DNA of 64,000 nt from Spinacia oleracea (GCF_020520425.1 NC_079492.1:116781157-116845156); one strand, 5' to 3'. Counted from the first letter of the stretch, positions 21,815 through 35,074 are shown. Translations and numbers: made by a program. The notes: generated by a model not told the origin, from the letters alone.

Positions 21815-24800
21815 TGAGATTGTGGCTTGATTATGTTGCATGATTAAGGTTTTTAGTTCACTTAAAATCTAACCAACATAGTAAGAGCCTTAAGTTCCAA
21901 ACTTAAAAATTGAGTTAAAAGGTGCCATGCCAAAATAACACTTACTTGGATATCCTTTTTTCATCGATCTTAGTAATAGTTTTCCGCCATAGCGAGGTGT
22001 TACTTATCGATACTAAAGGGGTAAGGTACACAAATAATTGTGAGTACATGTTAGTTTTGGTGAAACTCAACGATATAAGTAAGGAGTCCTTTATGTCGTG
22101 GCAAAATCGATAGGTTTACCTACTAAGTTCTTAGACGTACCTATCAACCAAGAGTAGTTTCTAGACTATTAGCAAAAGACTTTCGCTTACCTAAAATATT
22201 TTAGAATTGAGTCAAAATACATAATGTGCTTAATTTCCTCAATGGATTTTAGGATCTTGGAATCATTTTATTCACACCTGCCGGAACACATAACTCGAAT
22301 AAAATGCTAATGACTTGTTTAAATTGCATGATTGCTTTAATTTTCAAGTTATTACTCATGATAAATGTTTAGACTTTGCATGCTTCAATGTATGTTTTAA
22401 TTATTGTTTATAATTAAATATCTTGCACTGCAGTAAATCCTTTTATAAAGGTAACAATAAATTTCCTCGATTGGTAGTGAATCCAAGAACGATTCACGGA
22501 AATGAGAGAAAATGAGCAATTTAAAATGTACGTTTCTTTTAGCGACTTTTATGGTTGTTTTCGAGTATCAAAGTCGAATGGCGAACCGATTGGTGCTTGT
22601 GAATTCAAAATACAATGTAGTTTTGAGATCATAAAGCATTGAGTTTAAACGCTCAGCTTTACCAATGGTTAACAACCTAAAATCCTTTTTCCATTTAATT
22701 ATCAAATGAGTCTAGTCCCTAGACATTCGAATAGATCGATGCTTAGAGAACTTTAGAAGCTTCTGGTAAGATCATCTAAGTTGAAACAGAATATTCAACA
22801 TAAATGGTAAGAACTTTGTTGGAGTGACATTGGACATGTCTAAACAAAGTACAAAAGTCAACACTAGAGAATTCAATTCTTAAGGCTATTAGAAAGGGTA
22901 CAAGAAATAGGAAAACAAAGGAACAAATGAAAGGAATTTACAATTCTGTTTCTACCTATAAGTTTATGTTTAAAGAGCAGTGACCTAGCAATCAAACTTC
23001 CTTGGTATCATATACTGCTTGAGGTTCTTACTTCAGTAATAACTCAAACAATGGAAGCTAGGATACACTAATGACCTACAAGCTAGGAATGAAGCATGGC
23101 AATGCTACATTAATTGTAGGGTCATCTGGTTTGTTTTAAGTTCTTTCAGAGGCTGGAACTTAATGGCTATTTTGTTCCACAATCAGCATACCTATATTTC
23201 TATTTTCAAACACAGAAAGACTCACATTCAAGGAAGACAAAAACAATGTTTGTTTGTTATTTGAATGAAATGGTCATTTATGAGTTGAGTCAATATGCTT
23301 GATTAAAACAAACAACTCTTTAACAATAAGAACTTTACTATGTTCAAATCAACCCCTTGATTTGAGTTCCACTAATCTTTGGCATTGTTGCTTAGACCAT
23401 ATCAACAAGTTAACATTCAAAATCTCTATTTTGATGGACTTTTGAAAGTTCATTGATTTCTAGATCAATTTAAGACAACTAGCTAGTCTTACTTGTTGAA
23501 AGTAACAAAAAATATGAACTATTGTTAGAACGCCTAGACGATAGAGTTCAAAGCTAAAGAAAGGTTTTATGACTTTATTATTTCACACAGATTTGAGTGA
23601 ATATAGGTTTATATACTCAATGTGATATAAGTTTGAATCTTTTTGGCTAGTTCAAAGATTCAGAAGTATAAATCCCACTTAGCAAGAAATCACAAAGATC
23701 TAGGTTAGATCATGTTGATGATTACTTGAAGACCAAAAATGATCATCAATGATTGTGTGTAGTAAATTCACAATCTAGCTCCATAAGATATGGCATATCT
23801 AAGTTGAATGATCGAAGTCAATTGGTACTTGATTCGATCAATGATGAATCATAAAGACTTTTCCTATAATTTCTAAAACAAAATGCTCAACTAACACCAA
23901 ACTAAACCAAATTCGTTAAAGCTATTGAAAAGTAATTTCAGGATATGTCCAAGTTGTAGATAGTAAAGAAACCTACAACTTGCAGTCAAACTATTATCAT
24001 GTAGATTAATGAGTTTGTGACCTGTAAGAAAGCTATGACGAAACCCAGATTCCCTAAAATGGTTAGAGGCCATATATAGACTCAAATGTTTTAAATGGTT
24101 AGAGGCCATAAAACATACTCAATATTTTGATGACAAAATTGAAATTTTGTTGATTTGCAAGAATAGTTTCACACCTATTGGTTGCAAGTTTATTTTAAGG
24201 ATAAAAACCATCAAACATGGAATTGTGTTCACACACAAAGCTAGATTAGTTGCTAAAGGTTACAAGCAAATTCACGGTGTGGATTGTGTTGAAACCTCAT
24301 GCAAAATCGTAATGCTTAAGTCTATAATTCAAGCAATGATTGCATATTGGTACATATGGCAATTGGATGACAAAACGTATTCCTCAATCAAATGTTGGAA
24401 GAAAACTATGTACATGGCATGTCATAGGATTTGTGGATCCAAATAATGCTTGAAATGAATGCTAGCTTATGAAATCTAAGTACAGATTTAAGCAAGCAAT
24501 TGGGAATTGGAATTGTATTTTAGTGAAGCTAATAAGTATTTTAGTTTCATAAAATATACATGATTCTTATAGATATATAATAAGTTTAGTGGGAGTAGAT
24601 AAAACTTAATTGGTCCTATGTGTGTCATACACATATCTCTCTATTATGAAATAACATTCAAATGCTAAAATGACTTAGATTTAAAAATTATTCATCAATG
24701 ACGACGGACCAAGGCGAAACTTAGTGCATACTGGGTATTAAGATCCATTCACAAAGATCTTATGATATTGTTTTAGATTAAGTAATGGCATTTACTAAAT

Positions 24801-26637
24801 CAAACACGAAAGACTCCATTGGAGATATTCGACCCATATGAATAAATCTAAGTAATGAGTGTTTGAACTATGTATAAGCATTTACTAAGTTAAACATCAA
24901 AGGATCCAAGTGAGATTCTTAAACCTATATTATATGTCAAAGAATTTAGCTGGATTCAGTATCTACTGAAATTGAATGAGCTAAAGTTACATGAATAGAA
25001 TTCAATTGGGAATTATTCTGCAAAAGAATTTATCATGTATAATATAATATGAGGATCGCCAAAAACGTATCGTATGACTTTAGGCATGACGAACATATAC
25101 CAATCTCTATTGGTCTAAGTAAAGATCAACTAGATTGAGATCAAGAAAAACTTATGGTACTTGAAAAGGTACATAAGATTAGTTCTTGATTCAAGGAAAT
25201 AAAGATATGCTAAATATTGATGCTACACGTATAAACACTGGCAAAGGATCAAGCAAGACCCTTTGGAGTTAACCATTGATAAGGACGAGCTATAGAGCAT
25301 CGTGTTTTGAAATGGCAACATGGATTGGAGACCATGAGTTGTTGCGTGGGATATTAAAATATTAATGTTCTAAGATACAGCTGGAAAGTATTCCACATAT
25401 CTGTGAACTGCTTGGATAAGTAATTCCAAACAAAGCATCACTAGCAACCTATAAAGTTGAAGTAAAAGTACTTATTGCCTAAGAAGCAATAAAACAGGGT
25501 TGTTTATGTTAAAGAGTTCTTCACTGAACTTGGGTAGATCACATGTCTGCTGCCTTGATGGTTCTTCATTGAAAAATGCGTAGAACCACTCTTGAAGCAA
25601 GAAAAGACTAGATCACAAAATAAACATACTCAAAAGATCTTATCATCTATCTCGAAGAACATTCGATGAAAAGGATATTAAGATTGGCAAAGCATGATAA
25701 CTAAACCTATGCAACAAGTGAGAAACAACACTCACATTGTGGCACTGGAAATCAAGCATAGCTTTGAATTCCATGAACTTTTTCAAAGATGGGTTTGAGG
25801 CCCATGGTTGTAAAACATTGGGGTTGAACATTTATCATATATGAAATGTATTTTCATATTCCATTTAATCTTGATTTAGTATTAAATGATGAGTCCCTTC
25901 AATTTGACGAAATATTCAAGATAGACTGTCAGGACCAGTCCTGTGACTAAGAAATGTCTATCAAGTGAACTTGAATGTCAAAAGTTGAAAATGGTCCCTG
26001 GTCGGAGTTTTCTATAAAAAAAATGGGACGCATAGAAAACGTTAGACGACTAGAATGCAAGATGACTAGTAGTTCTGTTTCTTGAACTATGTGGACATGG
26101 CAATATCATAATCATTTGCATAGATACTTACTTTGGGAAGACTAGTATCGGACAGACCTATGAAACTTTACTGTAAGAGATGAAAATCTGTCATAAGTAA
26201 ATTTCATTAAAATTATTAGACACTAAATCCTCAATACCTGAGTGATTTGAGATTACTTGTTTGAGAACTGGTTGCTTTGACGTTGACCAACCGTCGCACC
26301 GTAAAAGGAGGCTATAAAGGCAACGCTCAGGTAATCACCCATCAAACGAAGTCTAATCTCAAGATCGCAAGATTGGGATTGTCCTCCCATAAATCGGGAT
26401 GAGATGCTTAAAAGTTGTACAAGGCCACTCGGAGAGCTAGAAACTGTAAAATGCATGGCCGTGCTCGGATGAATCATAGGCTATGATTATCTGTTTATTT
26501 GATCAGTTGAACTCTGAAACCGAGAAACACCTCTGGACATAATAAGGATGACAACTCTTACCTTATGTTCAAGACCAAGCATCGAGCGATAAAGGAATTA
26601 GGTAATGCACACTTGTCCCTAAGGACAAGTGGGAGAC
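21815..26637 (+). pseudogene. Unreadable internal region of Copia-1 with a reverse transcriptase remnant
   Basis: Continues Copia-1 after the CACTA insertion. The first ~500 bases and the last ~800 bases (about 25850-26637) closely match the corresponding parts of Copia-2. The portion between, where gag and pol should be, has no long frame. At about 24140-24446 the words IGCKFILRIKTIK, HKARLVAKGYKQIHGVD and IWQLDDKT align with the reverse transcriptase start of Copia-2 (IGSKWVFKLKK, FKARLVAKGYRQVHGVD, IWQMDVKT). No YVDD catalytic motif is visible. The weakly preserved GIKHxxE-like stretch near 25745-25790 echoes the Copia-2 pol C-terminus. Confidence 0.7.
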
Positions 26638-28024
26638 TGAAGGAAATAGTGCCCTTGGTCCAAGTATGCATATAATATTAAGTCTAATAAATGCGTTTCA
26701 GTATTAATTAACAAGTTAATAATTTAGTAAGATCAAGTGAGCTGAATGCCTAGCTAGAGGCCGCTTCAGTTCAAGTGGAATTAATTATATTAATCCACAA
26801 CTTACTTTTGACTGAACCCGTAGGGTCACACAAATAGTACGTAAACGGATCAAGTATTTAATGGCATTAAATACTCCATCTTTGGATATTCGGAATCGAC
26901 GGATCTTGGTTTCAGTGGGAGCCGAGATCTGTCATAAGCAAGAAATGAATACTCCGGAAACGATGATATTACCGGAAACGGAAATATGGATCGTATCGGA
27001 AATATAAATATTATCCAAGTCGTAAATGTTGCCGGAAACGGAAACATGGTACGTATCGGAAAATATTAATGGAAATGGAAATATTGCCGGAATCGGAAAT
27101 ATTGCCGGAAACGGAAATATTGTCAGAATCGGAAATATTATCGGAATCGGAAAATAATTCCGGAAACGGAAATATTAAATATTTGTTCGAAACGGAAATT
27201 AATTCCGGAATCGAAAATATTAAATATTGTTCGTATCGGAAATGATTTCCGGAATCGGAAGCGTATCGTACGAATTAGCATCGGACGAGGCTCGCTAGAC
27301 GAAGGCCCAGCACGAAGCCAGGCCATCGCCCAGCAAGCCACACGCATCACTAGCACACGCCAAGCCTCGACCAGGCCCAGTGCAAGGCCAGGCCCAGCCA
27401 AGGCCTAGGGGGCGCGCGCGGACACAGGCAGCAGCATGGGCCGAGCGCTGTGCGCTCAGCGTGGGCCGCAAGGCCTGCGCGAGTGTGCGGTGCTCGTGCG
27501 ATGCTCGTGTACGTTCTATACGAATCCTAAAGCTATCAGGATTCGATATATGATTAAATTCCTAATCCTAAAAGGATAAATTAATTAAATAAGAGTTCTA
27601 CTGTGATTCTAGTTTAATTAATTCGTATCCTAGTAGGATTCCAGTTCCTTTTCCATACCTCTATAAATAGGTGCCTAGGGTCATAATTTATAGACACAAT
27701 TGAAGTATTCTAAAGTTAAGATTTTGAAGAAAAATCAGCCATACACTTGCACCTAAATAGCCAAAATTCCTAAGCAACCTTAAGGGCGATTCTAGTTGGT
27801 CAAGCTTAAGGCGGATCCGGACGTGCTGTGGACTATCTACGGAGGGACGACACTTGGAGTCCTAAAGACTTGTTCTTGTTCGGTTCGGGCGCAGCTAGGG
27901 AGGGCACGCAACAAAGTGTATGCATCTAAACTATGCTAAATGATTATGTGTAAATAATATGCTTTCCTGGCTTTATGGTTTTTCCGCATGATTTATGTTT
28001 TGTCATATGAAAAATAACCTAACA
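26638..28024 (+). repeat. 3' LTR of Copia-1
   Basis: 1387 bp, preceded by the purine-rich AAGGACAAGTGGGAGAC. Where I compared it by eye with 4898-6295 it differs by single substitutions every few tens of bases and a short deletion in the CGGAAATATT-rich part (about 27240-27260). TATA box at 27661. Followed by the AAGAG duplication. Confidence 0.93.
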
Positions 28025-28029
28025 AAGAG

Positions 28030-31000
28030 GGTGTGGGAGGGGCAATGGCAACAATACTAGCCCATCCTCCAATCCCACAAATCATCATCCCCAACAAGTG
28101 TGGGCCGGCCCAAATCCACAAACATGGGCCACTGCTCCTTTAATTATGCCCTCCCACAAGTGCGGGCAATGCCACAATATTATGGCCCATTCCAGGGGGC
28201 ACATCAGCATGCAAACAGGCCACAACAAGAGGCCACCTTCAATTCACAGGCCCAACTCCATGCCCAATGTTCTACGCCCAGCAGCAGGACCCACTGCCAC
28301 AACAAGCTTATTTGTCCGAGCACGTTATCCCAAAGGAATTAGCTAACTCCTTTGCAACTATGACGTTACCACAAGACCAGTCATGGTACATGGATTCCGG
28401 AGCTTCATCTCATATGACCAATAATGGAGGTACACTCATGCCCCTTTTTAATTTAAGCACTAATAATCATTAGTTGGTAATGGTCATCGCATTCCGGTTA
28501 CAGGCTATGGTCGTCATACAACCCTTCCCCATCTCAAACCACCCTTAAACCTCCGTGATGTCCTTCTTTATCCCCAAATTATTAAAAATTTAATTTCAGT
28601 ACGTAAATTCACCACAGACAGTAAAGTTTCAATAGAATTTGACCCTATTGGTTTTTCTGTGAAGGATCTTCGTATGGGGAATATAATAATGAGTTGTAAT
28701 AGTTCGGGGGACCTGTATCCTATCACCACCAACACTCCATCCACATGTTTGGCGACCGCACTCACCACCTTGTCCCCAACCACATGGCATAGTAGACTAG
28801 GACACCCGGGATCGCAAATTTTAAGCTTTCTTAGGTCTAAAATTTTTATTTCTTGTAATACGGAACATAATTCCAAATTTTTCCATTCTTGTCAATTAGG
28901 AAAACACTCTAGATTACCGTTTCATAATTCAACAAGTACTACCTCTTATGCTTTTGATATAATTCATGATGATTTGTGGACCTCGCCTATTCCTAGCACC
29001 TAGGGTCACAAATATTATTTAGTCTTGTTGGATGATTATACTCATTTTGTGTGGACTATACCATTACAATATAAGTCAAAAGCCATTCAGTCTTTCCTAC
29101 ATTTTAGACAATATGTCCTAGCTCAGTTTGAACGACCTGTTAAATCTTTCCAATGTGACCATGTGAGGGAATTTGGACGATCCGTTTAAATTATTTTGTG
29201 TCAAGAATGGTGTGATTTTTCGTTTTTCATGTCCCCACACATCATCCCAAAATGGTAAAGCGGAACACATGATTAAAACTATGAATAATATGTCACGCAC
29301 ATTACTTTTTCATGCATCCCTTCCACCATCTTATTGGGTTGACTCTCTTGAAACGGCCACTTATTTTATAAATATATTACCTACAAAAACCCTTAATAAC
29401 ACTACTCCGACAGAGGTGTTGTTTCGAAGAATCTCGTCATATGACCATATTCGAGTTTTTGGGTGTCTATGTTTTCTTAATCTAACAGCTACGACCCTGC
29501 ATAAATTAGCTCCGCATTCCACTCGTGTGTTTTCTTGGGTTAAACCATAGAGGTTACAAGTATTTAGATATATCGTCAATGAAAATTATTATCTCCCGTC
29601 ATGTCACTTTTGTTGAAATTACATTTTCGTTCCGGAATTTAGGACATTTTCGAGCAGATGATTATAATTTTCTTGAGTCTACGGAGCCAAGCCCCTTACT
29701 CTCACTTCCCTGGCTGCAGCATGCCTATTCTGTCCCAATCCACCGTAACGGCCCACAGACCTCTCATAAGATCTGGGAAGTCAGCTCCGCGGGTGGACTG
29801 TGGGACTGGGAAATCCGCGACACACACACAGCGGCCTAATTTTTTGCAGCCACCCCTTATTACTCCTCCTTTAATTTCGTTACATCCTAGAGCCCACCGA
29901 AACTCACGTGCTCCTTATACATTCACACCAAAACCAAACCCCCACCCCTTCTCGCATGGCTCACCAAATAAATAGCAACCCAATACCTTTCCAACTCACC
30001 AATTACTCCCCCAATTAAGCCTAGCTAAGGTATACACCTCCCCCTTTACGAGGAATGCAACCAATTTGCCCAACTAGGACTGCTCCCCCCCCCCCATCCC
30101 CACGCATCACGAGAAGCCAACATGGGATTGTTAAACCAAATCCAAAATATGGTCTCACCGTTCAACCCATACATAGGCCCAACCCTAACTCGTTCACCAA
30201 TTCCAAAAAATCACAAACTAGCTTTAAGTGACCAAAATTGGAATGCGGCAATGCAAGATGAATATGATGCTTTAATTAATATTGGGATATGGGAATTGGT
30301 ACCTAAAACTATGGGGGTGAATATTGTTAATTGCATGTGGATTTTTTCTCATAAAGAAAACGATAAAGGTTACCTTCTAAGGCACAAAGCTAAACTTGTT
30401 TGTAATGACAGGTCCCAAGAAAAGGGAGAGATTGTGATGAAATATTTAGCTCGGTGGTCAAACCGGAAACTATTCGTACCGTTTTGGGCCTTGTTATGGA
30501 AAGGCGTTGGTCTATTCACCAACTTGATGTTAAAAATGCTTTCTTACACGGTGATCTCCAGGAGACAGTTTATATGCATCAACCACCAGGTTTTGTTGAC
30601 AGACGGGCTCCGAATTATGTTTTCTTGCTCCGTAAGGAACTTTATGGTCTGAAACAGGCTCCCCGTGCATGGTACCAACTATTTACAAATTTTCTATTGC
30701 TAATGGGTTTCGTCATTGCAAAAAGTGACACATCTTTGTTCACTTTTAAGCATGGTAATGATATGGCTTACCAATTATTTTATGTTGATGATATTATTTT
30801 ATGCACTTCATCTGATGCTTTGCGTGACCGATTGATTTCCCATTTGAAAACAGAATTCCCGATGTCTGATTTGGGACCTCTTATTTCTTGGGAATTTCTG
30901 TCTTCCGTACTCCCACTTATATGATTCTTTCTCAGCAAAAATATGCACAGGAAATTTTGGAACGTGCAGGCATGGGGACTTGTAAGCCTTCCCCCACTCC

Positions 31001-31736
31001 TGTTGACACTAATGCAAAGCTTAGTGCAGATTCAGGTCCTCATGTGGCTGACCCAACTCAGTACTGTAGTCTGGCAGGTGCTCTACAGCACCTTACATTT
31101 ACTCGCCCTGACATTGCCTATGCGGTTCAACATGTGTGTATTTTTATGCATGATCCACGGGAGCCTCAGTTGTATGCATTAAAGCGCATCCTACGCTATA
31201 TTCAGGGCACCATTGATCACAGATTACATTTATATCCTACATCTACTTTGCGCTTGATTACATATAATGATGCAGATTGGGGTGGGTGTCCTGACACTCG
31301 CTGTTCGACTTCAGGATATTGTTGTTTCTTAGGTGACAATATTATTTCTTGGTTTTTTAAGTCTCAGCCTACTCTTTCTAGATCAAGTGCAGAGGCAGAA
31401 TATAGAGGCGTAGAAAACGTCGTTGCAGAGGTGTGTTGGCTGCGTAACCTTCTTCTGGAGTTACATTGCCCTCTACGTCAGGCCACCATTGTTTATTGCG
31501 ATAATGTCAGTGCTATTTATTTATCCAGCAACCCCATCCAACATTAGCGCACCAAACATGTGGAGATGGACATCCATTTTGTTCGCGAGAAAGTAGCGGG
31601 TCAGGTATGGGTGTTACTCGTTCCTTCGCGGTTTCAGTTTGCAGACATTTTCACTAAAGGCCTTCCTCGACAATTGTTTTTGGATTTCAGATCCAGTCTT
31701 AGCGTACGACCTCCTCGCACTATGACTGCGGGGGTG
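28030..31736 (+). pseudogene. Decayed copia gag end and pol of the outermost element
   Basis: Resumes after the nested element. Recognisable parts in order: aspartic protease motif MDSGASSHM (about 28390-28416); GAG-pre-integrase zinc-binding region WHSRLGHPG (about 28783); integrase core with the glutamate-bearing SSQNGKAEHM (about 29240-29270); reverse transcriptase QLDVKNAFLHGDL (about 30521) with YVDD at 30781-30792; RNase H with DADWGGCPDTR (about 31270) and SSAEAEYRG (about 31384). Stops and frameshifts break it at least near 28470, 29002, 29550, 30440 and 30895, plus a stop at 31545. It would encode the element's polyprotein but is inactive. Confidence 0.85.
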
Positions 31737-31902
31737 TGATAGAGATAGAGATATACTAGGATTTAATCTCTTAGGATATTCGATGTATATTAGACTTCTA
31801 GTCATATTAGTATTCCTAATTCTATTAGGACTAATATTGTAATCCCTATATATTTGATCAATGTAATACACTCTAATTAAAGGAGTTTCACACAATCTAG
31901 CA
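31737..31902 (+). repeat. 3' LTR of the outermost copia element
   Basis: 166 bp, TGATAGAGAT...ATCTAGCA, preceded by the polypurine-like GACTGCGGGGGTG and followed by the GATTC duplication (31903-31907). Confidence 0.92.
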
Positions 31903-31907
31903 GATTC

Positions 31908-32154
31908 AAACCAAACTTCTTATAAGTTGTGAAAATAGGTTGATCCTAGATGATCTGCCTCGAATACCTGCAAATTATTAGGTATACCCATGGGTAATCC
32001 CTCTAACATTTTCTCATCACCATGTAAAGGAAAAATATGAGAGGGTACACTGTACACATGGATGCACCTAAGATGTTCTAATTAAGATAGGTTATATTTT
32101 CAAATCTTCCTCCGTCATTTACATAGTCCGTATGACTCATTCGCCCCAAATTTT
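31908..32154. other. Short intergenic spacer
   Basis: Original flank of the outermost copia element. No gene or repeat recognised. Confidence 0.6.
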
Positions 32155-34710
32155 TGGCTGCATAGCTATGCATGCAATTTTGCATGCATATGAGCTTCAA
32201 CTGCTTCGTTTTAGCAGTTTCAGCCTTCCTTTTTTAGTGTATTATTCTGTTTCCTTTTCTTTCTTTTTTTTCAAATTTTTAATTTTAATTTTTTTTTTCT
32301 AAAAATTTTATAACGCTTTTTTTCCCCCAAAAAATCTCATTATTTGAGTAAGATGCAAGCACACATACGGAACAAACAAATGGACATTTAAAGTAACTTA
32401 ATGAACATTCATGTTCAAAAAATTGAACATATCATCTATTTTTCTATATGCTTCTTCTATTTTAGTTCTATTTCTATATGCTTCTAAATTTTCTGCTTCT
32501 TTCCTTCCGGCTTCCACTTTTTCGCTAGACCGGTCGTTTTTCTCTTTCAATCTGCTTCCTTATTTGCAGATTCTTTTCTTGTTGTTTTTGCGTTCAATTC
32601 TTGCAGCCTATCTTAACACCACATCTTTCATTTCTGAATCGGCTTTTTTTCTTTTGTTGGCGCATTCATATTAACCTTTTCCTTCCTGCATGAAAATCAT
32701 AATGTTGTTAGTTGAACATTGTTCTGTATAAATTGAACATAAGACTTGAGAAACTGAACATCCCACAGCTTGTTCTTATTCATGAACATATGATAGTTTA
32801 TAAGTTGAATTTAGTTGAATATGATTCGTTATAAGTTGAACAGGAGACTTGAGAAACTGAACTTCACAAAAATTGTTCTTATTTGTGAACATCATCTTTT
32901 ATAAATTGAACATCATCTTTTATAAGTTGAACATGATGAGTTATAAACTGAACATGACAATATTTAGAAAGTGCCAATTTTGATATTTTAGTAAAGAATA
33001 ATGAACAACTGCTTATTACTGTTGCTACTTGCCTTTTTAGTTGAACATGATTTTGTACATAATTCTTTATAAGTTGAACATGATACTGAGAAATTGAACA
33101 TCACACAAAAATATTGAACATATATTAGTTTTTTAAGTTGAATGTAGTTGAACATGATTTTGTATAAGTTGAACATAAGATTTGAAAATTTGAATATCAC
33201 CCAAAAGTGTTTTTATTTGTGAACATCATCTTTTATAAATTAAACATCATCTTTTATAAGTTGAACATAATGAGTTATAAACTGAACATGACAATATTTA
33301 GAAGGTGTCAATTTTGATATTTTAGTAAAGAATAATGAACACCTACTTATAAAATCTGAACATGATCTTTTAGTAAAGAATAATGAACATTAATTAGTTT
33401 TAAATTAAGAATGCTTTTGGCTCGTTGTTTGATGGTATACTGATTTTTTTTATTTATTAATGTTGATGCTTGCCTTTTAGTTGAACATGATTCTGTATAA
33501 GTTGAACATAAGACTAGAGAAACTGGACATCACACAAAGTGTTGAAGATGTCATAGTTTTATAGGTTAAATTTAGTTGTACATAATTCTTTATAAGTTGA
33601 ACATGAGATTTGAGAAAGTGAACATCACACAAAAGTATTAAACATATATTAGTTTTATAAGTTAAATTTTGTTGAACAACATCACAATAAAGTGTTGAAC
33701 ATATCAGTTTTATAAGTTGAATTTAGTTGAACATGATTCTTTATAAGTTTAACACGAGAGTTGAAAAACTGAACATCACACAAAAGTGTTATTTTTTGTG
33801 AACATCATCTTTTATAAGTTAAACATGATAAATTATAAACTGAACATAACAAATTCAGAATTAATATTCAGCAATAACTACCACAACCACCACGAACAAC
33901 AATCCCAACAACAACAACAACAACACAATATGAAGTTACCAAATGTAGTTCATTCTACAATTCTGAACATCGAACTTTATAAATCAAACATGAACGGTGA
34001 TAGATCTAAAATCGCAGCATAAAATTGTTGTTTAAAAAAAATGAACACCTACATATGTTATTTTGAACATCTACATATATTTATTTGAACATCTCCAACC
34101 ACGAAATCAATTAACGACAATATGTAAATTAAAATCACAATCAAATTTGGGGACGAAACTAACAAATTATTAAACACGAATTCGCAGCAAAAACCTTGAA
34201 TAAACGCAAATTAAAGATCAATTTACAAAGAAAACTCACGAATTTCATACAAACATGGATTGGTGTAAAGAGAGGAGAGAGATATGCGACGGATCTGATC
34301 AAAAATTCGCCGGAATCGATCAGAAATTCGACATATTCGACCAGAAAATTGACAGATCTGACTAAAATTTGACATATCCGACCAAAAATTCGATAGATCT
34401 GACCATAGATTCGACGAACCCGACTAGAAATTCGTCGGAATCGCATGAGTAACCGTCACTGTGGAATCCATCGGAGTCAAATTTGAGGTGTAAAGAGAGA
34501 TAAATATGTAATTTGATGAGAGAAAATAGTAGTTTGATGAGAGAGAATGTGGAGGTTTTGATGAAAGAGAAAATGGTGAGAGAAAAATAAAATGGGGTTT
34601 GATGAGAGAAAAAATGGGAAAAGGTTAGAGGAGAGAGAATAATGGGTATGTATAATGTAGTGTGTCTTAGCTCATATGCATCTAGAGATAGATGCATAGC
34701 TATGCAGCCA
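32155..34710. mobile_element. 2.6-kb terminal-inverted-repeat element, unclassified
   Basis: The left end TGGCTGCATAGCTATGCAT and the right end (its inverse, ATGCATAGCTATGCAGCCA, finishing at 34710) are inverted repeats that extend imperfectly to about 43 bp, including CATATGAGCT. I found no convincing target duplication. The interior has the GAACAT-rich repeats described separately, a short repeated GATCTGACCAAAAATTCGAC-like tract (34280-34430) and GATGAGAGA repeats (34500-34620). There is no transposase. It ends 364 bases before the start codon of the Gly-rich gene. Mutator-like is possible but unproven. Confidence 0.65.
32690..34110. repeat. Degenerate GAACAT-rich tandem repeats
   Basis: Dozens of copies of TTATAAGTTGAACATGA-like and GAAACTGAACATCACAC-like words. 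A larger unit of roughly 330 bp is visible: about 32880-33010 and 33210-33340 share a long stretch containing ATTTAGTAAAGAATAATGAA-like sequence. There is no open frame of note. Confidence 0.75.
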
Positions 34711-34980
34711 TTAATTATTAACTCATTCACATCCAAACAGAAAAAAAACGCAAGAGTTTGAGAGTTTAAAAGGTTTAGTGGATAAGCTAATCCCATAAAG
34801 AAGCCCAATAGTAAACCCAGAGCCCAAAACGTGCGAAAAAAAGTATCCAAACTCCAAAGGAAAGGACAATTCCAAACTTAATCTTCTCTCTTTCCCCCAA
34901 ATCCTTCCATTTGTAAAGCAATTAAGCAAACTCGATATTCTCTGACACTTCCACGAAACCGCGCTTTAATAACTTCCGCC

Positions 34981-34989
34981 ATAAATATA
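34981..34989 (+). promoter_or_regulatory. Possible TATA box of the first Gly-rich gene
   Basis: ATAAATATA, 86 bases before the ATG at 35075. The paralogous gene has TATAAATA at 42901, 152 bases before its ATG. The two 5' leaders share a segment of CCGTGTTTAGGAG type. Position is the only support. Confidence 0.4.
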
Positions 34990-35074
34990 GCTTGTTGTAC
35001 AAGAGAACCTCAGAATCCCGTGTTTAGGAGTGAGAAAATCTTCCAAAGCTGTACGAAGCGACTAAAGAAAAAGG

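Larger units (their letters stand above)
4898..28024 (+). mobile_element. Long-LTR Ty1/copia element (Copia-1), nested in the outermost copia
   Basis: LTRs at 4898-6295 and 26638-28024 are flanked by a perfect AAGAG duplication (4893-4897, 28025-28029). The primer binding site TGGTATCAGAGCC follows the 5' LTR at 6297. Without its nested CACTA the element is about 9.75 kb. Leader and 3' non-coding regions closely match the element at 47670-57875, but the gag-pol portion is almost unreadable, with only a short reverse transcriptase remnant at about 24140-24446. It appears to be a non-autonomous relative of that element. Confidence 0.92.
3738..31902 (+). mobile_element. Outermost Ty1/copia retrotransposon, host of the four-layer nest
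   Basis: A short-LTR copia element with a perfect 5-bp duplication GATTC at 3733-3737 and 31903-31907. After removing the nested element it is about 5.0 kb, a normal copia length. Order: 5' LTR, primer binding site GGTATCAGAGC at 3895-3905, broken gag (4131-4897), the insertion, then protease, integrase, reverse transcriptase and RNase H (28030-31736), a G-rich polypurine stretch just before the 3' LTR, and the 3' LTR. Short LTRs and domain order fit the Ale/Retrofit lineage, which is an inference. Many stops and frameshifts make it the oldest and most decayed layer. Confidence 0.92.

Noticed and set aside
26253-26477. Conserved 74-codon antisense frame in Copia-1 and Copia-2 (56212-56436).
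   Set aside because: The whole 3' non-coding region is conserved between the elements at the DNA level, so frame conservation adds nothing, and no domain is recognised.
30083-30095. Run of C residues (about 30087-30095) as a special signal.
   Set aside because: A single homopolymer in a decayed copia pol; probably drift or sequencing noise.
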